From NCBI GenBank assembly GCA_964591245.1, contig CAZPZZ010000031.1, positions 1 through 35,807 on the forward strand: a stretch of DNA of 35,807 bases, in the 5' to 3' direction. The translations under genes and the position numbers were made by a program. The DNA is from CAZPZZ01 sp964591245 (GTDB lineage: Bacteria > Acidobacteriota > Vicinamibacteria > Vicinamibacterales > UBA8438). The notes below the pieces were generated by a model. The model was not told the DNA's origin. It was given only the letters and a program-made list of their open reading frames with translations, and made no database searches. Positions 1 through 13,070 of this stretch are shown here, piece after piece; the stretch's first letter is position 1; every line of letters starts with the position of its first letter.

Positions 1-72
1 CAGTAGCTCAATTGGCAGAGCACCGGTCTCCAAAACCGGGGGTGGGGGGTTCGATTCCCTCCTGGCCTGCCA
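1..72 (+). tRNA. trnW: tRNA-Trp (CCA), 5' end cut by window edge
   Basis: The cloverleaf reads directly. The D-arm lies at about 6-21. The anticodon stem is CCGGT (23-27) with ACCGG (35-39), and its loop carries anticodon CCA at 30-32. The T-arm has the TTCGATT loop. The 3' acceptor strand is CTGGCCT (62-68), discriminator G69, and an encoded CCA at 70-72. The matching 5' acceptor strand would be AGGCCAG, and only its last three bases (1-3) are inside the window, so about four bases are missing. A tRNA-Trp just upstream of secE is a common bacterial arrangement. No rpmG (L33) lies between it and secE. Confidence 0.95.
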
Positions 73-258
73 GATATGTCAAATCAACGGCGTGTTTGGC
101 AATTAGCTTGGTTCGCGTCCCTGGGAACGCCTGCCTCGGCCTGGAGTTCGTGGCTTTTGAAGGGGACCGACGAAGCACGGTCAGGTTGTGCGTGTTGCGG
201 TGCGGTGCCGGTATTGTAATGAGTAGAGGCAGGGGGTTCTGAGCGGAACTCCGAGGTA

Positions 259-516
259 ATGATGAAGACAGCACGCCTCGACAACGTCAGAGACGCATCT
301 TCGCAGGTCACCGGATGGGTGGGGCGATCTCGTGTGTTTCTGGCTCAAGTAAAGAACGAGATGGAGCGGGTTACGTGGCCTACCCGTAAAGAGGTCTACG
401 CGACTACGCTCGTCGTTGTTCTGACATCGGTGTTTTTTGGCCTCTATCTGTGGGGAATCGACTTGGTGTTGACGCGAGTTGCCAGGTTCATCTTCGCGAC
501 CTTCGGAGCGCAATGA
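259..516 (+). CDS. secE: Preprotein translocase subunit SecE
   Basis: SecE is the small subunit that clamps SecY in the inner-membrane SecYEG channel. The 85-residue product has the short bacterial form: an amphipathic segment with the family signature around residues 30-48 (VKNEMERVTWPTRKEV) and one C-terminal membrane span at about 50-75. ATG codons at 259 and 262 are both possible. GAGG at 253-256 is close to the first and better spaced for the second. The stop TGA overlaps the nusG ATG (ATGA at 513-516), so the pair is probably translationally coupled. Its partner secY is about 26 kb downstream in the same gene string. Confidence 0.93.
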   Translation: MMKTARLDNVRDASSQVTGWVGRSRVFLAQVKNEMERVTWPTRKEVYATTLVVVLTSVFFGLYLWGIDLVLTRVARFIFATFGAQ

Positions 517-1055
517 CCGACGTCAGCAGCAAGCAGTGGTACATCGTGCACACCTATTCGGGTTTTGAAAATAAGGTGTCCGAGTCGCTTCAGCAACGGG
601 TTGTAGCCTACGGCTTGCAGGCCGAGATTGGCGAAGTGCTGATTCCCACTGAGGATGTTGTAGAGATGCGCGGTGGTAAGCGAGTTGTGAGCTCGAAGCG
701 CTTCTTTCCCGGCTACATCTTGGTCGAGATGAAGATGTCCGATCACGCGTGGCACGTGGTACGCAACACGCCGAAGGTTACTGGCTTCGTCGGGGCTGGT
801 ACAAAGCCCACGCCGCTGAGCCAGGAAGAGGTAGAGAACATTCTCCACCAGGTGACGGTCGCGGCAGAGAAGCCGAAGCCGAAGTATACGTTTGCGAAGG
901 GCGACCAAGTTCGGATTAACGAGGGGCCATTCACGAGTTTTAACGGCATAGTTGACGACGTCAATTTAGATCGAAATACGCTAAAGGTGATGGTGACGAT
1001 CTTCGGGCGGTCGACACCTGTTGAACTCGACTTCTTGCAAGTTGAGAAGCTGTAA
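513..1055 (+). CDS. nusG: Transcription termination/antitermination factor NusG
   Basis: NusG binds the RNA polymerase clamp, suppresses pausing, and links RNAP to Rho or to S10 in the ribosome. The 180-residue protein starts MTDVSSKQWYIVHTYSG, a typical NGN-domain opening. It ends with a KOW domain at about residues 125-180 that includes FAKGDQVRINEGPF and the closing FLQVEKL. The reading frame is open upstream to 450, but the ATG at 513 matches the family start and overlaps the secE stop by 4 nt. The usual partners secE and rplK flank it. Confidence 0.97.
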   Translation: MTDVSSKQWYIVHTYSGFENKVSESLQQRVVAYGLQAEIGEVLIPTEDVVEMRGGKRVVSSKRFFPGYILVEMKMSDHAWHVVRNTPKVTGFVGAGTKPTPLSQEEVENILHQVTVAAEKPKPKYTFAKGDQVRINEGPFTSFNGIVDDVNLDRNTLKVMVTIFGRSTPVELDFLQVEKL

Positions 1056-1142
1056 GGTGGTGTGGCGAGCCAGGACGGAGCCGTCTCAGACTCGGCGGGT
1101 AAGTAAGAATTGAAAAAGTGCTCCCTGTAAGGAATTAGCGAT

Positions 1143-1568
1143 ATGGCAAAGAAGGTCATCGGGATGGTCAAATTGCAGATCGCCGCGGGAAAGGCGACGC
1201 CGGCCCCGCCGGTTGGAACTGCGCTTGGGCCTCACGGCGTGAACATCATGGACTTCTGTAAGGCCTTTAACGCCAAGACTGCCAGTCAGGAAGGACTGAT
1301 CATCCCAGCGGTGGTCACGATATACGCTGACCGCACGCTGAGCTTCATTACCAAAACGCCACCGGCTGCAGTTTTGTTGAAACGAGCGGCGAATATAGCG
1401 AAAGGGTCTGGAGAACCCAATCGTAACAAAGTAGGGTCGGTGACGATCGCGCAGCTTGAGGAGATCGCGAAAACGAAGATGCCTGATCTCAATGCCAGTG
1501 ATTTGGCGGGCGCGGTGAAAATCGTGTCTGGCACTGCCCGTTCTATGGGACTCGAAGTGTCCGGCTAA
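1143..1568 (+). CDS. rplK: 50S ribosomal protein L11
   Basis: L11 forms the base of the L7/L12 stalk and part of the GTPase-associated centre on 23S rRNA. The 141 residues match the family length. The N-terminal domain has VKLQIAAGKATPAPPVGTALG and the C-terminal RNA-binding domain has the SGTARSMGLEV ending. The ATG follows a TAAGGAA ribosome-binding site. The 87-bp spacer from nusG is GC-rich with short inverted segments. In many bacteria L1 represses this operon by binding the rplK leader, but I could not resolve a clear L1-site mimic here. Confidence 0.98.
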   Translation: MAKKVIGMVKLQIAAGKATPAPPVGTALGPHGVNIMDFCKAFNAKTASQEGLIIPAVVTIYADRTLSFITKTPPAAVLLKRAANIAKGSGEPNRNKVGSVTIAQLEEIAKTKMPDLNASDLAGAVKIVSGTARSMGLEVSG

Positions 1569-1663
1569 TCGCTTGACATGGGATGCACTTGTGTAGGGCG
1601 TGGTTCCTCGACGGAAAAAGTGGTGGGGCGGCGCACGAGGTCGGTAACGAGGTGAAATGAACG

Positions 1664-2371
1664 ATGGCGAAACACGGCAAGAAGACCCGGGCAGCCGCTG
1701 AGCAAGTCGAAGATCGGCTCTACAGCCTGGAAGAGGCTATGCCTCTCGTGCAGAAGGTCGGCTTCGCCGGGTTTGATGAGTCGGTGGAGATGGCGCTACG
1801 TCTTGGGGTGAACCCGAAGCACGCCGACCAAATGGTGCGAGGCACAGTCGTTCTTCCCCATGGGTTAGGCCGCTCCAAACGAGTGTTGGTTGTAGCGAGC
1901 GGAGAGAAGCAGAAAGAGGCGGAAGACGCCGGCGCGGATTTAGTCGGAGGCGAGGAATTCGTCGAGCGTATACAGGGCGGGTGGCTAGAGTTCGACGCTG
2001 TTGTCGCGACTCCCGATATGATGAGATCAGTGGGTAAGTTGGGACGCGTGCTTGGACCCCGAGGACTCATGCCCAATCCCAAGACAGGGACAGTGACGTT
2101 CGATGTTGCCCAGGCCGTGAATGAGATCAAGGCGGGTAAAGTAGCCTATCGTGTTGATAAGGCTGGTGTTGTACATGCCCCCGTGGGTAAGTGTTCGTTC
2201 GACGCGAGCCGGCTCGTCGAGAATGCCGAAGCCCTCCTGGCAAGTGTCATGCGTGCTAAGCCATCGGCAGCACGCGGCAAGTATGTAAAGAGCGTAACGG
2301 TCTCGTCCACGATGGGCCCTGGCATCAAGGTTGACTCGACGAACGTCGATGCCTTGGTTGCGAAGAACTGA
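1664..2371 (+). CDS. rplA: 50S ribosomal protein L1
   Basis: L1 builds the mobile L1 stalk that guides deacylated tRNA out of the E site, and it is a translational repressor of the L11-L1 mRNA in well-studied bacteria. The 235-residue protein has the two-domain family layout with the signature LGPRGLMPNPKTGTV near residues 125-145. The C-terminus carries the conserved SSTMGPGIKVD segment. The ATG at 1664 is preceded by a GAGGTGAA site. The 95-bp gap after rplK contains a perfect TTGACA (1573-1578) but no matching -10 box. Confidence 0.98.
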   Translation: MAKHGKKTRAAAEQVEDRLYSLEEAMPLVQKVGFAGFDESVEMALRLGVNPKHADQMVRGTVVLPHGLGRSKRVLVVASGEKQKEAEDAGADLVGGEEFVERIQGGWLEFDAVVATPDMMRSVGKLGRVLGPRGLMPNPKTGTVTFDVAQAVNEIKAGKVAYRVDKAGVVHAPVGKCSFDASRLVENAEALLASVMRAKPSAARGKYVKSVTVSSTMGPGIKVDSTNVDALVAKN

Positions 2372-2422
2372 ATGAAACGAAATTGAACGGACGACGCCCT
2401 ACCGAGAAGGATAGAGAGTCAG

Positions 2423-2956
2423 ATGCCCGTCAGTAGAAGCGCAAAGGTTGAGCAGGTCAAGGAGTTGAGTGCCGCACTGGAAAATGCGGACAGCGTACTG
2501 CTTCTCGACTTCCAAGGACTTGATGTTCCTAAGGTAACGGAACTGCGGCGGCAGGTGCGTGCGGCACAGGGCACCTACCGGGTGGTCAAGAATACCCTCG
2601 CCCAGCGGGCTGTGACGGGGACCGACTTCGAGCCACTCCGTGAATCGTTCAAGGGAGCGACGGCGATTGCCTATAGCGAAGATGACCCAGTAGGGCTCGC
2701 CAAAGCACTGGTAACCTTCGCGAAAGACTCCCCGGAACTTCAGGTCAAGACCGGCATGGTAGCCGGTCGGCAGATTGCTGCAGAGGAAGTTAAGCAGCTC
2801 GCCACGTTACCGTCGAAGGAGGAGTTGCAGGCCACACTATTGATGCAGCTGCAGGCGCCAATGACCCAATTTGTGCGCGTGTTGAGTGCTGTGCCTCGGG
2901 ACTTTCTCACCGTGTTGACGCAGGCGGAGAAAAAGAAGTCGGAATCGCAAGAGTAG
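2423..2956 (+). CDS. rplJ: 50S ribosomal protein L10
   Basis: L10 anchors L7/L12 dimers on the stalk base beside L11. The 177-residue protein has the typical N-terminal rRNA-binding domain (LDFQGLDVPKVTELRRQVR and the YRVVKNTLA motif near residue 55). A helical C-terminal tail recruits L7/L12. The ATG follows an AAGGA site. The 51-bp spacer after rplA is too short for the long folded L10(L12)4-binding leader known from other phyla, and I see no such structure. Confidence 0.97.
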   Translation: MPVSRSAKVEQVKELSAALENADSVLLLDFQGLDVPKVTELRRQVRAAQGTYRVVKNTLAQRAVTGTDFEPLRESFKGATAIAYSEDDPVGLAKALVTFAKDSPELQVKTGMVAGRQIAAEEVKQLATLPSKEELQATLLMQLQAPMTQFVRVLSAVPRDFLTVLTQAEKKKSESQE

Positions 2957-3031
2957 GCGCATAAAGCGGATTGAGTGTTGGAGACGGAAGGCCTCGGTTT
3001 TCTGTCTGTTTGGTGTTTCGAAGGAGAGAGC

Positions 3032-3421
3032 ATGGCTGACGTGACGCAAGAACAGGTCGTCGATTACATCAAGGGAATCTCGGTTTTGGAGCTTTCTCAG
3101 TTGGTTAAAACCCTTGAGGAGGAGCTTGGTGTCTCGGCTGCGGCGGCCATGCCGGTCGCAATGGCTGGCGGAGCGGCGCCTGGAGCGGCTGCGGAAGCGG
3201 CCGAAGAGAAAACCGAGTTCACGGTTATGCTTACCGAGATTGGCGCTAAGAAGATTAACGTCATCAAGGCCGTGCGCGAGGTAACAAGCCTGGGTCTCAA
3301 GGAGGCCAAGGATCTCGTTGAAAGCGCTCCGAAGGCGGTCAAGGAGGACATTCCGAAAGACGAAGCTGACGCAATTGTGAAGAAGTTCGAAGAGGTTGGC
3401 GCAAAGGCTGAGCTGCAGTAA
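3032..3421 (+). CDS. rplL: 50S ribosomal protein L7/L12
   Basis: L7/L12 is the multi-copy stalk protein that recruits and activates translational GTPases. The 129-residue product has an N-terminal dimerisation helix pair, an Ala/Gly/Pro-rich hinge at about 42-62, and the conserved C-terminal domain with KINVIKAVREVTSLGLKEAK. The start is ATG 3032, directly behind AAGGAG (3021-3026). The in-frame codons back to 2975 do not fit the family and are left out. Confidence 0.98.
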   Translation: MADVTQEQVVDYIKGISVLELSQLVKTLEEELGVSAAAAMPVAMAGGAAPGAAAEAAEEKTEFTVMLTEIGAKKINVIKAVREVTSLGLKEAKDLVESAPKAVKEDIPKDEADAIVKKFEEVGAKAELQ

Positions 3422-3677
3422 CGGCGGCGGCGTGTGGTTCGCTGGTGTTGTGTACAGAATCACGGCAGAACGTCATTCGGTATGCGAGACGAGGGAAGGC
3501 AACCAGCGAAGGAAATCGAGTTGCTATTTTTTCGTCCCGCACTTGAGGCATAAGTCTCAAAGCCTGGTCGGCGCGGCGGAGGTTCGTGTAGCCGGCGGGA
3601 CCTGTGACACTGCCCGGGGTGCCACCCAGCACATGAACTGAAACATCTATACCAGGCCACCAGTCCGAGGGTGCAGC
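3422..3677 (+). other. rplL-rpoB spacer with long-range inverted repeat and U-run (possible attenuator)
   Basis: This 256-bp gene-free spacer has a perfect 9-bp inverted repeat, TTCGCTGGT (3438-3446) with ACCAGCGAA (3502-3510), enclosing 55 nt. A six-T run lies shortly after it, at about 3527-3533. A second short stem, TTGAG/CTCAA, follows at about 3543-3560. In E. coli this position holds an attenuator that lowers rpoBC expression relative to the L10 operon; an equivalent here is inference only. I found no convincing -35/-10 pair. Confidence 0.35.
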
Positions 3678-8015
<4,338 letters not shown>

Positions 8016-8072
8016 GCGGAGAAGTCATTCCGCTTTGCTACGACGACCACTGACGTTGTTGCAGGAGAATTC

Positions 8073-11000
8073 ATGAGACCTAGCTTCTCTGAACGTAGCT
8101 CATTGACGGCAGATTTTGACGCCATTCGTATCAGTCTGGCGTCGCCGGAGCGGATCAGATCTTGGTCGCACGGCGAGGTCACCAAGCCGGAAACGATCAA
8201 CTACCGAACGTTCAAACCTGAACGTGATGGTTTGTTCTGCGCCAAGATTTTCGGGCCGGTCACCGACTGGGAGTGCTTGTGCGGCAAGTACAAGCGTATG
8301 AAGCACCGTGGAGTGATCTGCGACAAATGTGGTGTCGAGGTCACCCAGGCAAAGGTGCGTCGCGAGCGGCTCGGCCATATAACCCTGGCGACCTCGGTGA
8401 GCCATGTGTGGTTCTTCAAGGGACTGCCGAGCCGTATCGGTCATCTGCTGGACATTTCATTACGCGATCTCGAGCGTATTCTCTATTTCGAAGCGCATGT
8501 CGTTATCGATCCGGGGGACAGTGAGTACAAGCCCAATCAGCTGCTTACAGAGGAACAGTATCGAAAGGCACAGGAAGAATTCGGTCCGAAGTTCAGGGCA
8601 CAGATGGGCGCTGAAGCGATCAAGGAACTCCTGAAGCGAGCCGATATTGAAGAGCTTGCTGATGAGCTCCGCGATCGAATGCGCACCGAAACCTCGGTGC
8701 AAAAGAAGCTGAAGTACGCCAAGCGCTTGAAGGTAGTTGGATCGTTTAGGAAATCTACGAACAATCCGGAGTGGATGATTCTCGATGTCATTCCAGTCAT
8801 ACCTCCAGAGCTGCGACCGCTCGTACCACTCGACGGTGGCCGATTCGCGACGTCTGATCTTAATGACCTGTACCGCAGGGTTATCAATCGAAATAATCGC
8901 CTGACCAAGCTACTAGAGCTCAAGGCCCCAGACGTCATCATTCGTAACGAAAAGCGGATGTTGCAGGAGGCCGTCGATGCGTTGTTTGACAACGGTCGCC
9001 GCGGACGGGTATTGCGGGGCGCAAATAACCGTCCGTTGAAGTCGCTTTCCGACACGCTCAAGGGAAAGCAGGGACGTTTCCGGCAAAACCTGCTCGGAAA
9101 ACGGGTTGACTACTCCGGGCGTTCCGTCATCGTAGTAGGGCCTGAGCTGCAGCTCCATCAATGCGGACTTCCGAAGAAGATGGCCCTAGAGCTGTTTAAG
9201 CCGTTTATCTACAACAAGCTCGAAAAACGGGGATTGGTTGCGACCATCAAGCAAGCTAAAGAGATGGTTGAGCAGCAGCTTCCTGAGGTTTGGGACATTC
9301 TGGAAGAGGTGATCCGGGAGCATCCGGTCCTCTTGAATAGGGCCCCGACCTTGCATCGGCTCGGGATTCAGGCATTCGAGCCGGTACTGGTCGAGGGGAA
9401 AGCGATCCGAATACATCCTCTCGTGTGTACAGCCTTCAATGCGGACTTTGACGGCGATCAGATGGCCGTTCACATTCCGTTGGCGCCCGAGGCGCAGATC
9501 GAAGCCTCGGTGCTGATGAAGGCGTCGAAGAATATCCTGTCACCTGCGAATGGAGCGCCGATTACAGTGCCGTCGCAGGATATCGTTCTAGGTTGCTACT
9601 ATTTAACCAAGGCGAAAACTAAAGCCAAGGGCGAAGGACGAGTCTTTGGCTCGGTGGAAGACGTAGGGTTGGCGCTGGCCTCTGGCGAGGTTGAAACGCT
9701 TACTTCCATTCGGCTTCGGGTGACCGGTGGCCTGATGGACCTGACTGCGTCGAGAGACGATCAGGATGTGCTGCGAACCGAGGTGCAGGAGATTGGCCAG
9801 AAGGTCATAAACACCACGGTGGGGCGTGCTGTCTTGAATGCGGCGTTGCCGGACGAACTACCATACGTGAATGGGCTACTGAAGAAGAAGGGCCTCGGCC
9901 AGCTCGTGCAGTACTGCTACCTGCGCTTCGGTGTTGACAAGACGGTCGAACTTCTTGACAGCTTGAAACGGCTCGGGTTTGGCTATGCCACGCGCTCCGG
10001 GTTGTCCATCGGTATCAATGATCTGATCGTGCCGGCGTTGAAGGCCTCTTTGGTGCAGGAGGCCAACGACGAAGTCATCAGGGTGGAGCAGCAGTATCTC
10101 GAAGGAGCGATTACTAACGGTGAACGATACAACAAGGTGATTGCCATCTGGTCGGACGTAACTGAAAAGGTTGCCGATGAGATGTTCAACGAGATGGAGG
10201 CACGTGACCAAAGCGGTCAGGACTTCAATGCCGTGTACATCATGGCCGACTCTGGTGCCCGTGGTAGTAAACAGCAAATCCGCCAGTTGGCAGGGATGCG
10301 CGGTTTGATGGCTAAGCCTTCTGGCGAAATCATTGAAACCCCTATCACGTCGAATTTCCGTGAAGGACTGACAGTGTTGCAGTACTTCATTTCCACGCAC
10401 GGCGCGCGTAAGGGTTTGGCTGACACTGCCTTGAAGACAGCCGACTCTGGGTACCTAACGCGTAGGCTGGTTGACGTTGCGCAGGACGTCATCATCTCTG
10501 AGCACGATTGCGGCACGCTGGATGGGATCGAGTCGAAGGCCATCGTTGAAAGCGGTGAGATTATCGAGCCGCTACGCGACCGAATCGTGGGCCGTGTTGT
10601 GTTGGAAGACATTAATGACCCGTTCACGGCCGAGTCGATCGCGAAAGCAAATGACGTCGTGGACGAGGAACTGGCATCCTCTATAGAAGATTCGGGTGTC
10701 GAAAAGGTAAAGATTCGTTCCGTGCTGACGTGTGCATCGCGCCGCGGGGTATGTGCCAAGTGTTACGGGCGTGATCTCGGTACCGGAGAACTTGCTGAAC
10801 TGGGATTGGCGGTCGGTGTTGTGGCCGCGCAGTCGATCGGCGAGCCGGGAACCCAGCTCACGATGCGTACGTTCCATATCGGTGGGACGGCCTCTAGAGT
10901 CTCCGCGCAGTCGACGCTGGAAGCCAAGCATGCTGGAACGGCCAGGTTCCAAGGAATTCAGTGGGTTAAGGCGAAGGACGGGAGTCTGGTAGTGATGAAC

Positions 11001-12263
11001 CGTACGGGTTCACTGGTCGTTCAGGATGCGAAGGGCCGAGATCGCGAGCGGTATCCAGTTGTCTACGGCGCACGACTGAAGGTCTCAGATGGACAGCACG
11101 TCGAACAGGACGAGGTGCTTGTGGAATGGGACCCGTACACTTTCTCCATCATCACGGAGAAGGCGGGAACCGTCCGATTCAAGGATATCGTCGAGGGCGT
11201 GACCGTCCATGAGGAGGTCGATGAAGTCACGGGGCTTTCCCGTTTGATTATCGTGGACTCGCCAGACGAAAAGAAGCAGCCGACAATCGAGATCCGGAAC
11301 GCTGAGGGTAAGCTCGAGCGCAAGTACAACATGCCATCGCATGCCCACCTCATGGTGTCAGACGATCAAGACGTCACCGGCGGTGAAGTGCTGGCCAAGA
11401 TTCCCAGGGAAACAACCAAGACGAAGGACATTACGGGCGGGTTGCCGCGAGTCCAGGAATTGTTCGAGGCGCGAAAACCACGCGAGACAGCAGTAATTAG
11501 CGAGATCGACGGCACGGTCAAGATCGGTGGCATCGTCAAGGGAATGCGGAAAGTGATCATCGTGCCGGACGAGCAGGGGGCAGAGCCACGGGAGTACTCA
11601 TTGCCTCGCGGCGTGCACGTGAACGTCCAGGAGAATGATCGTGTGCGCGCTGGCGAGCAGTTGATGGATGGCCCCAGCAATCCACACGACATTCTTAGTG
11701 TGCTTGGAGAGAAAGAGCTGCAGGGCTATTTGGTCAATGAAATCCAGGAAGTGTACCGACTTCAGGGGGTCACCATCAACGATAAGCACATCGAGGTCGT
11801 GGCACGGCAGATGATGCGATGGGTGAAGATCGAGGATGTTGGCAGCACGGAGTTTTTGATTGATGAGCAGGTCGATCGGTCGCGGTTCTTGGCTGAAAAT
11901 GAGCGGGTCATTGCCGACGGCGGCCAGCCTGCGACAGGACGTCCGCTACTACTCGGAATTACGAAGGCTTCTCTGTCCACGGATTCATTTATTTCTGCGG
12001 CCTCTTTCCAGGAGACGACCCGTGTCTTGACCGAGGCCTCCATCTCAGGAAAAGTGGACCACCTGCGTGGATTGAAAGAAAACGTGACCATGGGGCGGTT
12101 GATTCCGGCCGGAACCGGTTACGAGTTCTATCGACATGTTTCTATTCAGCCGGACGAGCCACCGCCGCCGAGGCCATTGACGCCCGAGGAACTGGAACTC
12201 GAACGTGAAATGGAATATCTGGTAGAGCCCGAATCAACCGCCAGTCGGGACGAGTTGACCTAG
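8073..12263 (+). CDS. rpoC: DNA-directed RNA polymerase subunit beta'
   Basis: The beta' subunit carries the catalytic Mg site and the clamp of RNAP. The 1396 residues are close to the E. coli length. The N-terminal zinc domain has C68, C70, C83 and C86. The catalytic NADFDGD motif occupies residues 456-462 with D458, D460 and D462. The second zinc site is C813, C887, C894 and C897, nearly the same numbering as E. coli. The bridge helix and trigger loop region follow in the expected order (GEPGTQLTMRTFHIGG near residue 925). The C-terminus ends in an acidic, proline-rich tail. The ATG follows a GCAGGAGAATTC site at about 8060-8070. Confidence 0.99.
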   Translation: MRPSFSERSSLTADFDAIRISLASPERIRSWSHGEVTKPETINYRTFKPERDGLFCAKIFGPVTDWECLCGKYKRMKHRGVICDKCGVEVTQAKVRRERLGHITLATSVSHVWFFKGLPSRIGHLLDISLRDLERILYFEAHVVIDPGDSEYKPNQLLTEEQYRKAQEEFGPKFRAQMGAEAIKELLKRADIEELADELRDRMRTETSVQKKLKYAKRLKVVGSFRKSTNNPEWMILDVIPVIPPELRPLVPLDGGRFATSDLNDLYRRVINRNNRLTKLLELKAPDVIIRNEKRMLQEAVDALFDNGRRGRVLRGANNRPLKSLSDTLKGKQGRFRQNLLGKRVDYSGRSVIVVGPELQLHQCGLPKKMALELFKPFIYNKLEKRGLVATIKQAKEMVEQQLPEVWDILEEVIREHPVLLNRAPTLHRLGIQAFEPVLVEGKAIRIHPLVCTAFNADFDGDQMAVHIPLAPEAQIEASVLMKASKNILSPANGAPITVPSQDIVLGCYYLTKAKTKAKGEGRVFGSVEDVGLALASGEVETLTSIRLRVTGGLMDLTASRDDQDVLRTEVQEIGQKVINTTVGRAVLNAALPDELPYVNGLLKKKGLGQLVQYCYLRFGVDKTVELLDSLKRLGFGYATRSGLSIGINDLIVPALKASLVQEANDEVIRVEQQYLEGAITNGERYNKVIAIWSDVTEKVADEMFNEMEARDQSGQDFNAVYIMADSGARGSKQQIRQLAGMRGLMAKPSGEIIETPITSNFREGLTVLQYFISTHGARKGLADTALKTADSGYLTRRLVDVAQDVIISEHDCGTLDGIESKAIVESGEIIEPLRDRIVGRVVLEDINDPFTAESIAKANDVVDEELASSIEDSGVEKVKIRSVLTCASRRGVCAKCYGRDLGTGELAELGLAVGVVAAQSIGEPGTQLTMRTFHIGGTASRVSAQSTLEAKHAGTARFQGIQWVKAKDGSLVVMNRTGSLVVQDAKGRDRERYPVVYGARLKVSDGQHVEQDEVLVEWDPYTFSIITEKAGTVRFKDIVEGVTVHEEVDEVTGLSRLIIVDSPDEKKQPTIEIRNAEGKLERKYNMPSHAHLMVSDDQDVTGGEVLAKIPRETTKTKDITGGLPRVQELFEARKPRETAVISEIDGTVKIGGIVKGMRKVIIVPDEQGAEPREYSLPRGVHVNVQENDRVRAGEQLMDGPSNPHDILSVLGEKELQGYLVNEIQEVYRLQGVTINDKHIEVVARQMMRWVKIEDVGSTEFLIDEQVDRSRFLAENERVIADGGQPATGRPLLLGITKASLSTDSFISAASFQETTRVLTEASISGKVDHLRGLKENVTMGRLIPAGTGYEFYRHVSIQPDEPPPPRPLTPEELELEREMEYLVEPESTASRDELT

Positions 12264-12294
12264 GGGGAGAGCAACGCCACGGTGACCTGATGGC

Positions 12295-12323
12295 TTGTTA
12301 AGTGAATCGAGCCGTGGTAACAT
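12295..12323 (+). promoter_or_regulatory. Candidate sigma-70-type promoter for the str operon
   Basis: TTGTTA (12295-12300) and TAACAT (12318-12323) are separated by exactly 17 bp. Each matches the sigma-70 consensus at four of six positions. The predicted start of transcription, near 12330, lies a few bases before the 11-bp hairpin. Position, spacing and the long gap before rpsL support the call; the imperfect hexamers limit it. Confidence 0.4.
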
Positions 12324-12334
12324 GTTTTGGTTCA

Positions 12335-12366
12335 ATCGGAATTAGGACACCCTATCTAGTTCCGAT
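12335..12366 (+). other. 11-bp stem-loop in the str leader
   Basis: ATCGGAATTAG (12335-12345) pairs with CTAGTTCCGAT (12356-12366). This gives 11 pairs, one of them G-U, around a 10-nt loop. No T-run follows on either strand, so it does not read as a Rho-independent terminator. It would sit at the very 5' end of an mRNA started at the candidate promoter, where it could protect the transcript or act as a regulatory site. Confidence 0.5.
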
Positions 12367-12668
12367 CCGTCTAAAAAAGGCCGAGTGACCTGAAGACGGA
12401 GTTGAATATGCGTGCCGTAGGTAGTGCGCGCTGACTCCGTATGATCGGGTTGCGGGGATGTGCACCTTGCCTTTTTCTGCGGTAAGAGTGACACGCTCAG
12501 TTGTTGTCATGGGCGCGTTACCTCTTCACGACGCGCACAAGTCTTATAGGGTTGATTCGCTTCAGGTGCCAAGCCGAGAGCTTTTAGGCCTGAGGCAGCG
12601 TATTTGCAGGCGCCCCTGATCCCGCCGGATCTGGGCGCAGTGGCGTCAATTGGACGCAGGGAGTGCCG

Positions 12669-13043
12669 GTGCCCACGATCAGTCAGCTCGTTCGTAAGGG
12701 GCGTTATCGGGCGGAGACCAAGACCAAGAGTCCGGCGCTTCATCAATCGCCGCAGCGTCGTGGCGTATGTGTCCGAGTGTTTACGCAGACGCCAAAGAAG
12801 CCGAACTCTGCCCTGCGCAAGGTTGCTCGTGTTCGCCTGACTAATCAAATTGAGGTCACCAGCTATATCCCGGGTGAGGGGCACAACCTGCAAGAGCACT
12901 CGTTGGTTTTGATTCGAGGCGGCCGTGTGAAGGATCTGCCGGGTGTCCGCTACCACGTGGTGCGCGGCACACTCGATACGACCGGAGTGCAAGGGCGGAA
13001 GCAGAGCCGTTCAAAGTATGGCGCCAAGCGACCAAAGGCGTAG
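12669..13043 (+). CDS. rpsL: 30S ribosomal protein S12
   Basis: S12 lines the decoding centre and monitors codon-anticodon pairing. The 124 residues are the standard length. The sequence has the MPTISQLVRKGR start, the streptomycin-loop TPKKPNSALRKVARVRL and the RGGRVKDLPGVRYH loop. Residues that mutate in streptomycin resistance look wild type. Two in-frame GTG codons exist, at 12663 and 12669. The second is chosen because AGGGAG (12658-12663) is 5 nt upstream of it and because it yields the family's MPTI start; the first would overlap the ribosome-binding site. Confidence 0.97.
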   Translation: MPTISQLVRKGRYRAETKTKSPALHQSPQRRGVCVRVFTQTPKKPNSALRKVARVRLTNQIEVTSYIPGEGHNLQEHSLVLIRGGRVKDLPGVRYHVVRGTLDTTGVQGRKQSRSKYGAKRPKA

Positions 13044-13070
13044 AAGTTACCACTTGGAAGGCTAGACCAG

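Larger units (their letters stand above)
12264..12668 (+). other. 405-bp gene-free leader region between rpoC and rpsL
   Basis: No credible ORF lies here; the overlapping antisense frames are shadows. The region contains a candidate promoter (12295-12323), an 11-bp stem hairpin (12335-12366), and a second 7-bp inverted repeat, ACGGAGT (12396-12402) with ACTCCGT (12434-12440), enclosing 31 nt. There is no stem followed by a T-run after rpoC, so no classical intrinsic terminator is evident. The layout suggests a structured 5' leader for the str operon (rpsL-rpsG-fusA-tuf). Confidence 0.6.

Noticed and set aside
185..220. TGTAAT near 215-220 upstream of secE as a -10 box
   Set aside because: No acceptable -35 at 16-18 bp; the nearest TTG hexamer is 14 bp away.
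1573..1601. Perfect TTGACA between rplK and rplA
   Set aside because: No -10-like hexamer at 16-18 bp spacing; probably chance.
3396..3641. 81-codon frame across the rplL end and spacer
   Set aside because: It starts with TTG inside rplL, has no ribosome-binding site and resembles no family; the spacer is more likely noncoding.
12335..12366. Hairpin read as a Rho-independent terminator of rpoBC
   Set aside because: There is no T-run after the stem on either strand; it is kept as a leader structure.
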